A stretch of DNA of 64,000 nucleotides from an uncultured Paracoccaceae bacterium (GTDB lineage: Bacteria; Pseudomonadota; Alphaproteobacteria; Rhodobacterales; Rhodobacteraceae). The stretch is from assembly GCA_947500775.1 (NCBI GenBank), contig CANMTD010000008.1, positions 1 to 64,000 on the forward strand, read 5' to 3'. The position numbers were made by a program, and so were the translations under genes. Within the stretch, counting starts at the first letter, position 1, and each line of letters begins with the position of its first letter. A model generated the notes under the pieces. That model searched no databases, was not told the DNA's origin, and saw only the letters and a program-made list of their open reading frames with translations. Shown piece after piece: positions 8,922-17,237 of this stretch.

Positions 8922-10226
8922 TCAGCCGACTCTGATCCACGTTGCCATACCGTCGGCTTGGTGGCTCAACATGTGGCAATGCAGCATCCAGGATCCCGGA
9001 TTGTCCAGGACGACGAGAATATCCCGCGTCTCGCCGATATCCAGGAAGGTCGAGTCCCGGTATGGACCGGCTTCCCCCGCCGCATCGAGTTCCCAGAAAT
9101 GGTGGCCATGCAGATGCATGACGTGTGGAAACCCGGTTTCGTTGCGGATTGAAATGCGCACGGTCGTCCCCCGCGCGACGGATAGGAAAGGGGTTCGAGG
9201 CAGTCCAGATACGTCATTGAGCGCCCATGTTCCAGTGCCGTTATGGGACGCGCTTCCCGCACCTCCCTGGAGCACCAGCTCCGCGGTTTGGCCGGGGTCT
9301 TGCGGGGCGGGCATTCGGTTGGCGGGCAACGCGGTGATGGGCACTTTCGCAGGGTCACGAGAGCCGGAAACAGCGATTTCGCCAAGGCTCAACGTCCACT
9401 CTCCAAAGCTGTCGTCGAATCTAATAGGCCCGGTCGCATCACCAATCACATCGCATCTTTGCCCCGGAGCTAGGAGGATGGGTTCGAGTGTCTGTGGCTG
9501 CGCCAGGGGCATACCATCCAGTGCAACGATCTTGCCTGCCAGACCGTCCAGCCCGACACGGTAAACCCTGTCGATAGAGGGATTTATCAGGCGCAAACGC
9601 AGGCGGTCGCCTTGTCTCACATTCTTGCTGGTTCCATTGGAAACAAGCGCCGTGACCGTATTGCCGATACGGCCCTCGGTCGCGAAATGAGCCGGGTTGA
9701 ACCCTTCGTCGTACTGTCCGGACTGATCCAACAAGACATCGAAGAACTGAACAACAATGTCATGGTCGACAGCCGGCGCATTTTGCTCCTCGACGATGAA
9801 GGCGCCGAAAAGGCCGCGGCTGACCTGATCGTAAGACAGGTAATGCGAGTGATACCAATACGTGCCGGCATCCGGGACGCCGAATTGATAACGATACGTG
9901 TCGCCCGGAATGACCACATCCTGAGTGAGAACGTTGACACCATCCATCCGATTTGGAACCCGCAACCCATGCCAGTGAACAAGAGCGCCCTCCTCCAATC
10001 GGTTATCGAGGGTAATGCGGGCGGTTTGTCCTTGTCGCATTCTGACTTCTGGGCCCGGCAGACCACCGTTGAAGCCCAACATCGACACGTCGTACCCAGC
10101 AAGGCGCGCCTTGATCGATTGGGGCGCGAGGATCAACTCGCGTGTCGCTGCTGGCAAGCGGGTACCAGCCAGCGCAACGGTCATCCCGCCAAGGAAAGAC
10201 CTCCGGCTCAAAGACAATTCCGTCAC
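8922..10226 (-). CDS. Multicopper oxidase, Tat-exported
   Basis: A 434-residue laccase-like periplasmic oxidase; such enzymes oxidise Cu(I) to the less membrane-permeant Cu(II). A twin-arginine signal is visible (LSRRSFLGGM), cleaved after LPAA. The four copper-binding motifs are present: HWHGLRV, WYHSHYLS, HVMHLHGHHF and the C-terminal HCHMLSHQADGMATW with its type-1 site. The start at 10226 is GTG; a TTG three codons later (10217) is better spaced from GAGGTGA and may be the true start. It is downstream of an L,D-transpeptidase (83-base gap) and upstream of dsbB, forming a four-gene minus-strand unit. Confidence 0.92.
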   Translation of the reverse strand: MTELSLSRRSFLGGMTVALAGTRLPAATRELILAPQSIKARLAGYDVSMLGFNGGLPGPEVRMRQGQTARITLDNRLEEGALVHWHGLRVPNRMDGVNVLTQDVVIPGDTYRYQFGVPDAGTYWYHSHYLSYDQVSRGLFGAFIVEEQNAPAVDHDIVVQFFDVLLDQSGQYDEGFNPAHFATEGRIGNTVTALVSNGTSKNVRQGDRLRLRLINPSIDRVYRVGLDGLAGKIVALDGMPLAQPQTLEPILLAPGQRCDVIGDATGPIRFDDSFGEWTLSLGEIAVSGSRDPAKVPITALPANRMPAPQDPGQTAELVLQGGAGSASHNGTGTWALNDVSGLPRTPFLSVARGTTVRISIRNETGFPHVMHLHGHHFWELDAAGEAGPYRDSTFLDIGETRDILVVLDNPGSWMLHCHMLSHQADGMATWIRVG

Positions 10227-10309
10227 CTCATGAATGATGGACTGGCTTTCGCCAACTGCCGCACTTGTGCCATTTCCGGAAGAGGAACTTCAAGGCGACA
10301 GAACGCTCC

Positions 10310-10891
10310 TCACGCCGTTGTCACTTTGGGATACAGGAAGACGCGGGCGCCAATTTCTACGCGATCATACAAATCTTTTACGTGTTCATTCGTCAACCGC
10401 GCGCATCCATTCGACACGGCCGATCCAATGGTTTCCGGAGCGTTGGTTCCATGAATACGAAGATAGGTATCGCGTCCCTCATCATCATAGAGATACAGCG
10501 CGCGGGCCCCGAGCGGGTTGTTTGGCCCGCCTTTCAGCCCATCCTTGTACTTCGCGTATTTGCGTGGCTCGCGCCGGATCATGGCGTTCGTTGGCCGCCA
10601 CCATGGCCATTTGGCCTTGCGCGCTACCGTGAACTCTCCGGGTTCGTACAAACCTTTGCGCCCTACCCCGACCCCGTAGCGGATCGCCATCCCGTCCTCG
10701 AGCATGAAATAAAGGAAAAAATCGTCGGGAACGACGTGGACATCGTCTTTAACCCAGTCACCACGACGGGTGTTTACCAATTGCGGTTCGAACCGTTCGG
10801 GCAATTTGACTTTGTGGGCCCAGGCAATTGTGGGCAGAAAGCAACCCATCGCTCCGGCACAAATCAATTCTCGTCTCGTGAAATTCTGCAT
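10310..10891 (-). CDS. L,D-transpeptidase (YkuD/ErfK type), second copper-block copy
   Basis: A 193-residue exported YkuD-domain enzyme. I chose the ATG at 10891 (MQNFTRRELICAG, signal ending near IAWA) over the longer ORF start at 10939. The catalytic motifs are YLRIHGTNAPETIG and SNGCARL, so His, Cys and Arg are all kept. The central region resembles the paralogue at 7588 (IRREP, GGPNNPLGARALYLY) but the two are clearly diverged. It heads the unit LDT - multicopper oxidase - dsbB - LDT. The intergenic region upstream (180 bases) is shared with the divergent DUF305 gene and contains the dyad CTCCAGCGCTGGAA. Confidence 0.88.
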   Translation of the reverse strand: MQNFTRRELICAGAMGCFLPTIAWAHKVKLPERFEPQLVNTRRGDWVKDDVHVVPDDFFLYFMLEDGMAIRYGVGVGRKGLYEPGEFTVARKAKWPWWRPTNAMIRREPRKYAKYKDGLKGGPNNPLGARALYLYDDEGRDTYLRIHGTNAPETIGSAVSNGCARLTNEHVKDLYDRVEIGARVFLYPKVTTA

Positions 10892-11070
10892 GGCGCGATC
10901 TCCTCGGACCCATGAAAATTCAGTGCGCGTCAGGGGCAAAGAAAAGAAGCCGTGAACCGGGGCAAACGACGCGCCTTTGTTGCCTTGAAACTACGAAAAT
11001 TCGCGCTTTTGGAACTCTCCAGCGCTGGAATGTTGTTGTTTTACAGAGAACTGCAAGGAGGTGACTGGAA

Positions 11071-11997
11071 ATGCACTACTCACGGTTCTTTATGATGATC
11101 GGAACATCGACCGTGGTCATGTTCGTTCTGATGTACCTGAACACCTATCTTTGGGGCCATATCTTCTTTTCGGAGACACGCCTTTACATGGCCATCCTGA
11201 TGGGGGCGACCATGGCCGTGATCATGTTGGCGTACATGTTGTCCATGTATCAGAACACCAAAGCCAACATCGCGATCTTCGGGGGCGCCATACTTGTCTT
11301 TGCGGCAAGCCTCTGGCTGGTACGCGGGCAATTTACGGTGCAGGACAGGTCCTACATGCGCGCCATGATCCCGCACCACTCGATCGCCATCATGACGTCG
11401 ACTCGTGCCGAGATCACCGACCCGCGCGTCCGGGGGCTCGCAGACGACATTATCTATGCGCAGGACAAGGAAATCGCCGAAATGCGCTACCTCATTGCTG
11501 ACATTGGCGCAAACGGTGAGGCATCGGCCACGCCGACCGGAACGCCGGTACAGGTCGTGGATGCGCAACAGGCGCTTCAAACGGAGGTCGTGTCAAAAAT
11601 CGATCCCGAGTTTCTGACGGAAGACGAAATCGCAGCGGTGTTCCCGAATGGTGGAGACTGCCGATTTGCCTACACCTCGGACAGTCCAGCCGTGCTGGTG
11701 ACCGGTGAGACCGGCGAAGGGACTGGGGCCGCGATGAAGATCAGCGGTGACCTGGTGCGCCTGGATGCGCAGGGCGAAAATGCGTTTTCTCAAGGCCCGC
11801 TATCGGCCGAGATCGTAGAGACAGACGGTGACCTGACCGATCTGATCGTCAGCGCGGAACCGACTACGAAGCCGGGTTCCGTGGTCAATTCACCTGCGCC
11901 GGATAAGGAGGAAAGCATATGCCCCGGGACACAGACAGTAAATCCGCGCAGCTTTATCGCATGGTCATGCCGGGCCATGTCTGCCCCTACGGTCTGA
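11071..11997 (+). CDS. Membrane-anchored DUF305 protein
   Basis: A 308-residue protein with three N-terminal hydrophobic segments rich in methionine (MYLNTYLWGHIFF, MAILMGATMAVIM), then the DUF305 helix SYMRAMIPHHSIAIMTS, whose HH and Met residues are candidate metal ligands. DUF305 proteins are ferritin-like helical bundles common in copper loci; their exact role is unsettled. A strong AAGGAGGTGA site precedes the ATG. The last 26 residues overlap the next gene in another frame and look non-native, so the original stop may have been lost near 11920. Confidence 0.82.
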   Translation: MHYSRFFMMIGTSTVVMFVLMYLNTYLWGHIFFSETRLYMAILMGATMAVIMLAYMLSMYQNTKANIAIFGGAILVFAASLWLVRGQFTVQDRSYMRAMIPHHSIAIMTSTRAEITDPRVRGLADDIIYAQDKEIAEMRYLIADIGANGEASATPTGTPVQVVDAQQALQTEVVSKIDPEFLTEDEIAAVFPNGGDCRFAYTSDSPAVLVTGETGEGTGAAMKISGDLVRLDAQGENAFSQGPLSAEIVETDGDLTDLIVSAEPTTKPGSVVNSPAPDKEESICPGTQTVNPRSFIAWSCRAMSAPTV

Positions 11998-12683
11998 AAT
12001 CGAAAGACCTGCTGGAGCGGCAAGGCTTCGAGGTGGAAGACCATCCGCTTGAGACCCGTGAAGACACCGATGCTTTCATGGAGAAGCACGGGGTCGAGAC
12101 GACGCCGCAGACCTTCATCGGCGGAGAACGGATCGGCGGCTACGATGATCTCAGGGTGTTCTTTGACATCGACCCACCCGAGGAAGAGCAAAGCGACACG
12201 ACCTACCAGCCGGTCATCGCGATCTTTTCCGTCGCCGCGCTATTGGCACTGGGCCTGTCTTGGCACCAGTACGGGTCGGTCTTTACCTTGCGCGGGTTCG
12301 AATGGTTCATTTCGCTGTCCATGACCATTCTCGCGATCCAGAAATTGCAGGATGTCGAAGGGTTTTCGACGATGTTCCTCAACTACGATCTGCTGGCGCG
12401 CAAATGGGTACGATACGGCAAGCTTTATCCGTTCGGCGAAGCGTTGGCAGGTGTCCTGATGACTGCCGGCGCGCTGCTGTGGCTCTCGGCGCCTGTCGCC
12501 CTGTTTATCGGCACGGTCGGCGCTGTCAGCGTATTCAAGGCTGTCTACATTGACAAGCGGGAGTTGAAATGCGCCTGCGTCGGCGGTGACAGTTCCGTCC
12601 CGCTGGGGTTCATTTCGCTGACGGAAAACCTGATGATGATCTTCATGGGTATCTGGATGCCGGTCCGCGCAATTTGGTTCTGA
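11919..12683 (+). CDS. Glutaredoxin-MauE-type fusion membrane protein
   Basis: A 254-residue protein with two parts. Residues 1-90 are a glutaredoxin-like domain with CPYGLKSKDLL (redox or metal site) and the TTPQTFIGGERIGGYDD motif that binds the glutathione backbone. Residues 95-254 form about four membrane helices of the MauE/DoxX type, ending in a loop with KCACVGG. This combination recurs in copper clusters, probably coupling cytoplasmic thiol chemistry to a membrane redox step (inference). AAGGAGGAAAG precedes the ATG. The gene overlaps the DUF305 gene by 79 bases, suggesting translational coupling. Confidence 0.8.
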   Translation: MPRDTDSKSAQLYRMVMPGHVCPYGLKSKDLLERQGFEVEDHPLETREDTDAFMEKHGVETTPQTFIGGERIGGYDDLRVFFDIDPPEEEQSDTTYQPVIAIFSVAALLALGLSWHQYGSVFTLRGFEWFISLSMTILAIQKLQDVEGFSTMFLNYDLLARKWVRYGKLYPFGEALAGVLMTAGALLWLSAPVALFIGTVGAVSVFKAVYIDKRELKCACVGGDSSVPLGFISLTENLMMIFMGIWMPVRAIWF

Positions 12684-12704
12684 AACGTGCCGAACCGGCA
12701 TCGA

Positions 12705-13103
12705 TTATTCGGACATTCGTACAGGTGAGAGATCTGCGAGGATCGGGCAATCCGGACGATGATCCCCGGCACATTTCTCCACAAGCTCGGTAAGCGTCGT
12801 TCTCATGGATTGCAGTTTCTCTATCTTCTCCTCGATCTGGCGAAGATGGTCTTCCGCAACCGTTTTCACCTGAACGCTTTCGCGGTTTTCATCCTCGTAG
12901 AGAGCCAGAAGCGTCCTGCAATCTTCGATGGTGAACCCCAAGGCCCGTGCTCGACCGAGAAACGCCAGCTTGTGAACGTGGTTCTCGGTGAATGCGCGAT
13001 AGCCGTTCTCACTTCGGTTCGGGCGGATCAGCCCGATTTCCTCGTAGTAGCGGATTGTTTTTGGGGGCACACCCGATTGTCGGGAAACGTCTCCGATGTT
13101 CAT
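12705..13103 (-). CDS. cueR: CueR-type Cu(I)-responsive MerR activator
   Basis: A 132-residue MerR-family regulator. The N-terminal winged helix shows the family line MNIGDVSRQSG and TIRYYEEIGLIRP. A long dimerisation helix follows, and the metal loop is EKCAGDHRPDCPIL, with two cysteines eight residues apart as in the CueR/HmrR class that binds Cu(I) linearly. It lacks the extra cysteine ahead of the dimerisation helix that marks CadR/PbrR proteins. It follows copA by 12 bases and is probably cotranscribed, giving autoregulation. It is the likely reader of the six TTGACC/19-bp promoters in this window. Confidence 0.92.
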   Translation of the reverse strand: MNIGDVSRQSGVPPKTIRYYEEIGLIRPNRSENGYRAFTENHVHKLAFLGRARALGFTIEDCRTLLALYEDENRESVQVKTVAEDHLRQIEEKIEKLQSMRTTLTELVEKCAGDHRPDCPILADLSPVRMSE

Positions 13104-13115
13104 GTCGAACCTCCG

Positions 13116-15626
13116 TTATTCTGCTGGAGCAGGAGTGACAGCTGCCAGCTCTGCCGGGATTGCGCGCTGCTCGTCCATCGCCGGCGCGATACCTCGCAGG
13201 CGCAGGGCATTGGTTAGAACGAACACCGAGGACAACGCCATCGCGCCCGCCGCGAGAATTGGTGACAGGAGCAGCCCAAAGGCCGGATAAAGCACCCCGG
13301 CGGCGACCGGAATCAGCGCGACATTGTAGGCAAAGGCCCAGAACAGGTTCTGCCGGATGTTTCGCATGGTTCGCCGCGACACTTCGAAGGCATTCACCAC
13401 GCCGCGCAAATCGCCGGACATCAGGACGACATCCGCGGACTCGATGGCCACATCAGTGCCGGTGCCAATGGCGATACCCACATCGGCATGCGCCAGCGCC
13501 GGGGCGTCATTGATCCCGTCGCCGACAAAGGCGATGCGCTTGTTCCCTTCGCGCAAACCGTCAAGCGCCGCGACCTTGCCGTCTGGCAGAACGCCGGCAA
13601 CGACATGGTCGATGCCGGTTTCGCGGGCGATGGCTTCGGCGGTTTCGCGTTTGTCCCCTGTGATCATCGCAACCGCAAGACCCTTCTCGTGCAGCGCTGC
13701 GATGGCTGCGCGGCTTGCCGGTTTGACCGGATCGGCGACGCCGATCACGGCGGCGACACGTCCATCTATGGCAGCGTAAAGCGCCGTGCGACCCTTGCTT
13801 GCGATCTTCGTTTCCTCTGGAGTCAATGCCGAGACGTCAATGCCTTCGCGCGCCATGTAGCGGTCGGCCCCAACCAACACCTCCACGTCTTCGACCACGG
13901 CGCGCACGCCGTAACCTGTGACCGATTGAAAGCCTTCGGCCCCCGCAAGAGGTGCGCCCTCGGCCCGCGCGGCACGGACGATGGCGTCCGCGACAGGATG
14001 CTCGGAGAGCGACTCCACGGCGGTGATCTTCGAGAGCGTTGTTGAACGATCGAACCCTTCGGCCAGCACCAGGTCAGTCAGTGCGGGTCGCCCCTCGGTC
14101 ACCGTGCCTGTTTTGTCGAGGGCGACCACATCAACGGAATCAAGTTGCTGCAAGGCGTCGCCCTTGCGGAACAGGACACCCATTTCCGCAGCACGTCCCG
14201 TCCCGACCATGATCGAGGTCGGCGTCGCAAGCCCCATCGCGCAGGGGCACGCGATGATCAGCACCGACACACCGGCGATCAGCGCCATTGTCAGGGCCGG
14301 ATCAGGCCCGAAAACCAGCCAGACCAGCACGGTCGCCGCCGCGATCGCCATGACGGCAGGTACGAACCAAAGCGTGATCCGGTCGACCAATCCCTGGATC
14401 GGCAGCTTGGCGCCCTGGGCCTCTTCGACCATGCGAATAATTTGCGCCAGGGTTGTGTCGGCGCCGACCCGGGTGGCGCGGAATTGCAGACTTCCGGCAC
14501 CATTGACCGTCCCGCCGGTCACCGGATCTCCGGCACTTTTTTCAGCGGGAATCGGCTCGCCTGTCAGCATGCTTTCGTCGACGCGGCTGGTCCCCTCGAT
14601 GACCTCGCCATCAACCGCGATGCGTTCACCAGGGCGCACGATGACGATGTCACCCTGAACTAGCGCATCGATCTCGATCTCTATGCTTTCACCGTCCCGC
14701 ATCACGCGTGCGGTCCGCGCCTGAAGCCCCAGCAGCTTCTGGATGGCCGCGCCCGTTCTCCCCTTAGCGCGCGCTTCAAGAAAACGCCCCAGCAAGATGA
14801 GGACGACGATGACCGCTGCCGCCTCGAAGTAGACAGAGCGCAGCGTGTCAGGCAAGGCCGATGGTACGAATGTCGCAACTACGGAATAGAAGTAAGCCGC
14901 CCCGGTGCCGACCGCGACGAGGCTGTTCATGTCGGGCGCGCCCCGGAATAGGGCCGGGAAACCCTTGGTGTAAAACGTCCGGCCCGGGCCGAAGAGAACG
15001 ATTGTCGTGAGAACGAATTGAAGAAGCCAACTCGTCTGCTGACCAATCGTGGTCTCGATAAGCATATGAACGGCCGGAATGACGTGGCCACCCATCTCGA
15101 TCAAAAAGACCGGCAAGGCGAGGATGGCTGCAAAGGTGACCCGTTTGGCAAGCGCCAGAGCCTCTTCCTCCTTGCGCGCAACCCTGTCGTCACCGGCTTG
15201 GGCCGTTGCCACGGTGGCCGGATACCCTGCCGCGCCGCTTGCATCGATCAGATCGGATGTCGTGACAAGACCTTCGACGTAAACCACCGTCGCCGTCTCG
15301 GAGGCGAGGTTGACGTTCACCTCGACCACCCCGGGCACCGCGGCAAGCGCCTTGTCGACCCGCCCGACACAAGAGGCACAGGACATGGCCGCAATCGTGA
15401 GTTCGGCCCTGACCGTCCGCGCAGGGTAGCCCAGCTCGCGGAGAGTTTCGATGACTTCCGGAACGCGCTTGAGCGCGTCCACGCTCATACGCGCGGTTTC
15501 GGATGCAAGATTCACCGACACATCCTCTACGCCGTCGATTGCATTCAATGCGCGATCGACCCTGCCGACACAGGACGCGCATGACATGCCTTCGATCGGC
15601 AGGCTGATCTGTTTGGGTTCGGGCAT
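13116..15626 (-). CDS. copA: Cu(I)-exporting P1B-1 ATPase CopA with two HMA domains
   Basis: An 836-residue Cu(I) exporter. Two HMA metal-binding domains each carry [11 protein letters not shown] (Cys16/Cys19 and Cys83/Cys86). Eight membrane segments follow, with the actuator [12 protein letters not shown], the transport site [31 protein letters not shown] and [11 protein letters not shown] placed the start at the ATG at 15626, preceded by ACAGGTGAAAC; the ATG at 15647 is too close to the predicted transcription start (about 15650). It is read from a CueR-type promoter and followed by cueR; copZ is divergent from the same 150-base region. Confidence 0.95.
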   Translation of the reverse strand: MPEPKQISLPIEGMSCASCVGRVDRALNAIDGVEDVSVNLASETARMSVDALKRVPEVIETLRELGYPARTVRAELTIAAMSCASCVGRVDKALAAVPGVVEVNVNLASETATVVYVEGLVTTSDLIDASGAAGYPATVATAQAGDDRVARKEEEALALAKRVTFAAILALPVFLIEMGGHVIPAVHMLIETTIGQQTSWLLQFVLTTIVLFGPGRTFYTKGFPALFRGAPDMNSLVAVGTGAAYFYSVVATFVPSALPDTLRSVYFEAAAVIVVLILLGRFLEARAKGRTGAAIQKLLGLQARTARVMRDGESIEIEIDALVQGDIVIVRPGERIAVDGEVIEGTSRVDESMLTGEPIPAEKSAGDPVTGGTVNGAGSLQFRATRVGADTTLAQIIRMVEEAQGAKLPIQGLVDRITLWFVPAVMAIAAATVLVWLVFGPDPALTMALIAGVSVLIIACPCAMGLATPTSIMVGTGRAAEMGVLFRKGDALQQLDSVDVVALDKTGTVTEGRPALTDLVLAEGFDRSTTLSKITAVESLSEHPVADAIVRAARAEGAPLAGAEGFQSVTGYGVRAVVEDVEVLVGADRYMAREGIDVSALTPEETKIASKGRTALYAAIDGRVAAVIGVADPVKPASRAAIAALHEKGLAVAMITGDKRETAEAIARETGIDHVVAGVLPDGKVAALDGLREGNKRIAFVGDGINDAPALAHADVGIAIGTGTDVAIESADVVLMSGDLRGVVNAFEVSRRTMRNIRQNLFWAFAYNVALIPVAAGVLYPAFGLLLSPILAAGAMALSSVFVLTNALRLRGIAPAMDEQRAIPAELAAVTPAPAE

Positions 15627-15656
15627 ATGTTTCACCTGTTTTTCCATTCGAGGTGG

Positions 15657-15687
15657 AATGTAGGGCTTCCAGTAACTGGAGGGTCAA
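15657..15687 (-). promoter_or_regulatory. CueR-type promoter/operator of copA
   Basis: On the minus strand: TTGACC (15687-15682), a 19-bp spacer CTCCAGTTACTGGAAGCCC with a clear dyad, then TACATT (15662-15657). It lies back to back with the copZ promoter 28 bases away, so one regulator can drive both divergent units. Confidence 0.85.
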
Positions 15688-15715
15688 TGGGAGGGCGCCA
15701 AATAAATTTCTTCTC

Positions 15716-15746
15716 TTGACCTTCCAGCGCGGGGAAGCCCCATGTC
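15716..15746 (+). promoter_or_regulatory. CueR-type promoter/operator of copZ
   Basis: TTGACC (15716-15721), a 19-bp spacer TTCCAGCGCGGGGAAGCCC, then CATGTC (15741-15746). The -10 is poor, as is common in promoters that depend on MerR-type activation. The predicted transcription start is near 15753, ahead of AAGGAG and the copZ ATG. Confidence 0.8.
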
Positions 15747-15778
15747 ACCGGCAGAAATCAGATCAAGGAGTGGTTCCG

Positions 15779-15979
15779 ATGAAGTTCAGCGTTCCGGACA
15801 TGAGCTGTGGGCATTGCACCGCAGCAATCGAAAGCGCAGTGAAAACCGCAGATCCGAATGCAGGCGTAGAATGTGACCTTTCTGCCCGACAAGTGCGTGT
15901 CGACAGCGTGTTACCAGCCGATCAGGTCCAAGCGATCATTCGGGATGCGGGCTATGACGTGGAACCTGCGGCCGCTTGA
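15779..15979 (+). CDS. copZ: Copper chaperone CopZ (single HMA domain)
   Basis: A 66-residue soluble cytoplasmic HMA protein, MKFSVPDMSCGHCTAAIES, with the Cu(I)-binding CGHC motif at residues 10-13. It delivers Cu(I) to the HMA domains of CopA and passes it to CueR. The length and ferredoxin-like pattern are typical. The longer ORF from 15653 is ruled out because its first codons lie upstream of the promoter; AAGGAG is correctly spaced before 15779. It is divergent from copA across paired CueR-type operators and converges on a DsbA-like gene, separated by a hairpin. Confidence 0.95.
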   Translation: MKFSVPDMSCGHCTAAIESAVKTADPNAGVECDLSARQVRVDSVLPADQVQAIIRDAGYDVEPAAA

Positions 15980-15985
15980 TGCAGT

Positions 15986-16013
15986 GCCCGGACCACCCAG
16001 GGGCGGTCCGGGC
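15986..16013. terminator. Bidirectional hairpin between copZ and dsbA-like gene
   Basis: GCCCGGACC (15986-15994) pairs perfectly with GGTCCGGGC (16005-16013) around a 10-base loop. It lies between two convergent genes, as expected for a shared terminator, although U-tracts are absent. Confidence 0.6.
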
Positions 16014-16021
16014 AAGAACTT

Positions 16022-16753
16022 TCAGTCTTCGTCTTTGCGGGCTTCTTCGACCAAGTCGGCAAGCTGCGCCTTTTCGACAAAGCCAGGCACCAGCGCGTCA
16101 CCGATCACGAAAGACGGCGTGCCGTTGAAGCCCAGAGCTTGGGTCAGTTGCATGGATGTCGCAATGTGCTCTTCGACCTCGGGGGCCTCCATGTCCTTGC
16201 GCAACTGCGCGATATCCAGGCCGATCTCCTCGGCAACGCGCAGCACGGAGGCCTCTTCCGCGCGGCCTTCCAGCCCCATCATCGCCCAGTGAAACTCTTC
16301 GTATTTGTCCTGCTTGCGCGCTGCCAAGGCCGCTTTCGCGGCGAACACCGATCCGTCTCCGAGAATGGGCCATTCACGATAGACGAGGCGAATGTTTGGA
16401 TCCTCTTCGATCAAAGCCCGCACCTCGGGTTTGACCCGCCGACAATAGGGACAGTTGTAGTCGAAAAATTCCACAACGGTGACGTCCCCTTCCGGGTTGC
16501 CGAGAACCGGCGCATTCGGATCGTTCTCGATCAGATCGCGCTGGTCATTCAGAACTTGGGCCTGACTGAGCTCCTGCGCTTGCGCCTGCCTCTGTTCGAG
16601 GATCGCCACGGCCTCCATGACAATCTCCGGGTTCTCGCGGATTGCCTCGAGCACAAGTTCCTTGACCCGGGACTCTGACAGTTCGTCGGCGAGTACCGGT
16701 ATCGGAAGCAAGGCAGCTATCGCGACAGTCGTGAAGGCTTGTCTGAAACGCAT
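16022..16753 (-). CDS. DsbA-family thiol oxidoreductase, exported
   Basis: A 243-residue periplasmic protein with a Sec signal (MRFRQAFTTVAIAALLPIPVLA). A helical N-terminal extension (about residues 25-75, repeated Glu/Gln-rich) precedes a thioredoxin fold with FFDYNCPYCRRVKPE, so the active site is CPYC. The cis-proline segment is FNGTPSFVIGD. This layout matches DsbA/ScsC-like or BdbD-like proteins with an N-terminal dimerisation segment. It is the last gene of the long minus-strand cytochrome/oxidase unit starting at 21605, one base after the cytochrome c gene. It may oxidise or isomerise copper-damaged disulfides. Confidence 0.88.
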   Translation of the reverse strand: MRFRQAFTTVAIAALLPIPVLADELSESRVKELVLEAIRENPEIVMEAVAILEQRQAQAQELSQAQVLNDQRDLIENDPNAPVLGNPEGDVTVVEFFDYNCPYCRRVKPEVRALIEEDPNIRLVYREWPILGDGSVFAAKAALAARKQDKYEEFHWAMMGLEGRAEEASVLRVAEEIGLDIAQLRKDMEAPEVEEHIATSMQLTQALGFNGTPSFVIGDALVPGFVEKAQLADLVEEARKDED

Positions 16754-16754
16754 T

Positions 16755-17237
16755 TTAATTATCTCCCCGTTGTTCGTCGGCTTCTGTCCGCGCGGCCTGG
16801 ACTTCGCGAACGCGGTCTGGCCAGGTGGACCGGATGAAGGCCAGGATGTTGTGAATTTGCTGGTCGGTCAGCACGTCTGCGAAACCCGGCATTCCGCTGT
16901 CGTATTCGACACCCTGACGCGCCAGAAGCGCCGCACCCCCCAGTTTTGTGTAATCGAAGAGCAGGCTGTCAGGATGATGCCAGGTGTGACCCGTCTCATC
17001 ATGCGGTGGTGCTGGCAGGCGCCCATCCGCGCCGGGCGTTCGCCATTCCGGCTGGCCTTCCAGATTTGCGCCATGACAAGACGCGCAGTTGTCTGCGTAG
17101 AGCAACGCGCCTTCTTGGATGTCGGAGCTCTCCGCCTTGGACGCGCTGCCGACATCCGAGGATGCACTGGTCGAGAGCCAATAGGTGAAAGCGGCTGCGA
17201 CAACAGTGATCGGAACGGACCAAACGAGATACCTCAT
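16755..17237 (-). CDS. Membrane-anchored monohaem cytochrome c
   Basis: A 160-residue protein with an N-terminal anchor (MRYLVWSVPITVVAAAF) and one haem-attachment motif, NCASCHGANLEG, plus a downstream SGMPGFADVL giving the axial methionine. The start is the ATG at 17237, which overlaps the stop of the multicopper oxidase gene as ATGA, so the two are translationally coupled; the longer ORF to 17303 runs into that gene and is rejected. It probably accepts electrons released when the oxidase or the neighbouring cytochromes handle Cu(I), but the direction is inferred. Confidence 0.88.
   Translation of the reverse strand: MRYLVWSVPITVVAAAFTYWLSTSASSDVGSASKAESSDIQEGALLYADNCASCHGANLEGQPEWRTPGADGRLPAPPHDETGHTWHHPDSLLFDYTKLGGAALLARQGVEYDSGMPGFADVLTDQQIHNILAFIRSTWPDRVREVQAARTEADEQRGDN

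Noticed and set aside
11018-11036. CTCCAGCGCTGGAA dyad as a CueR-type promoter
   Set aside because: No -35/-10 pair fits with the dyad centred as in the other sites; the offset is about 1.5 bases. It may still be a binding site, but I do not count it as a promoter.
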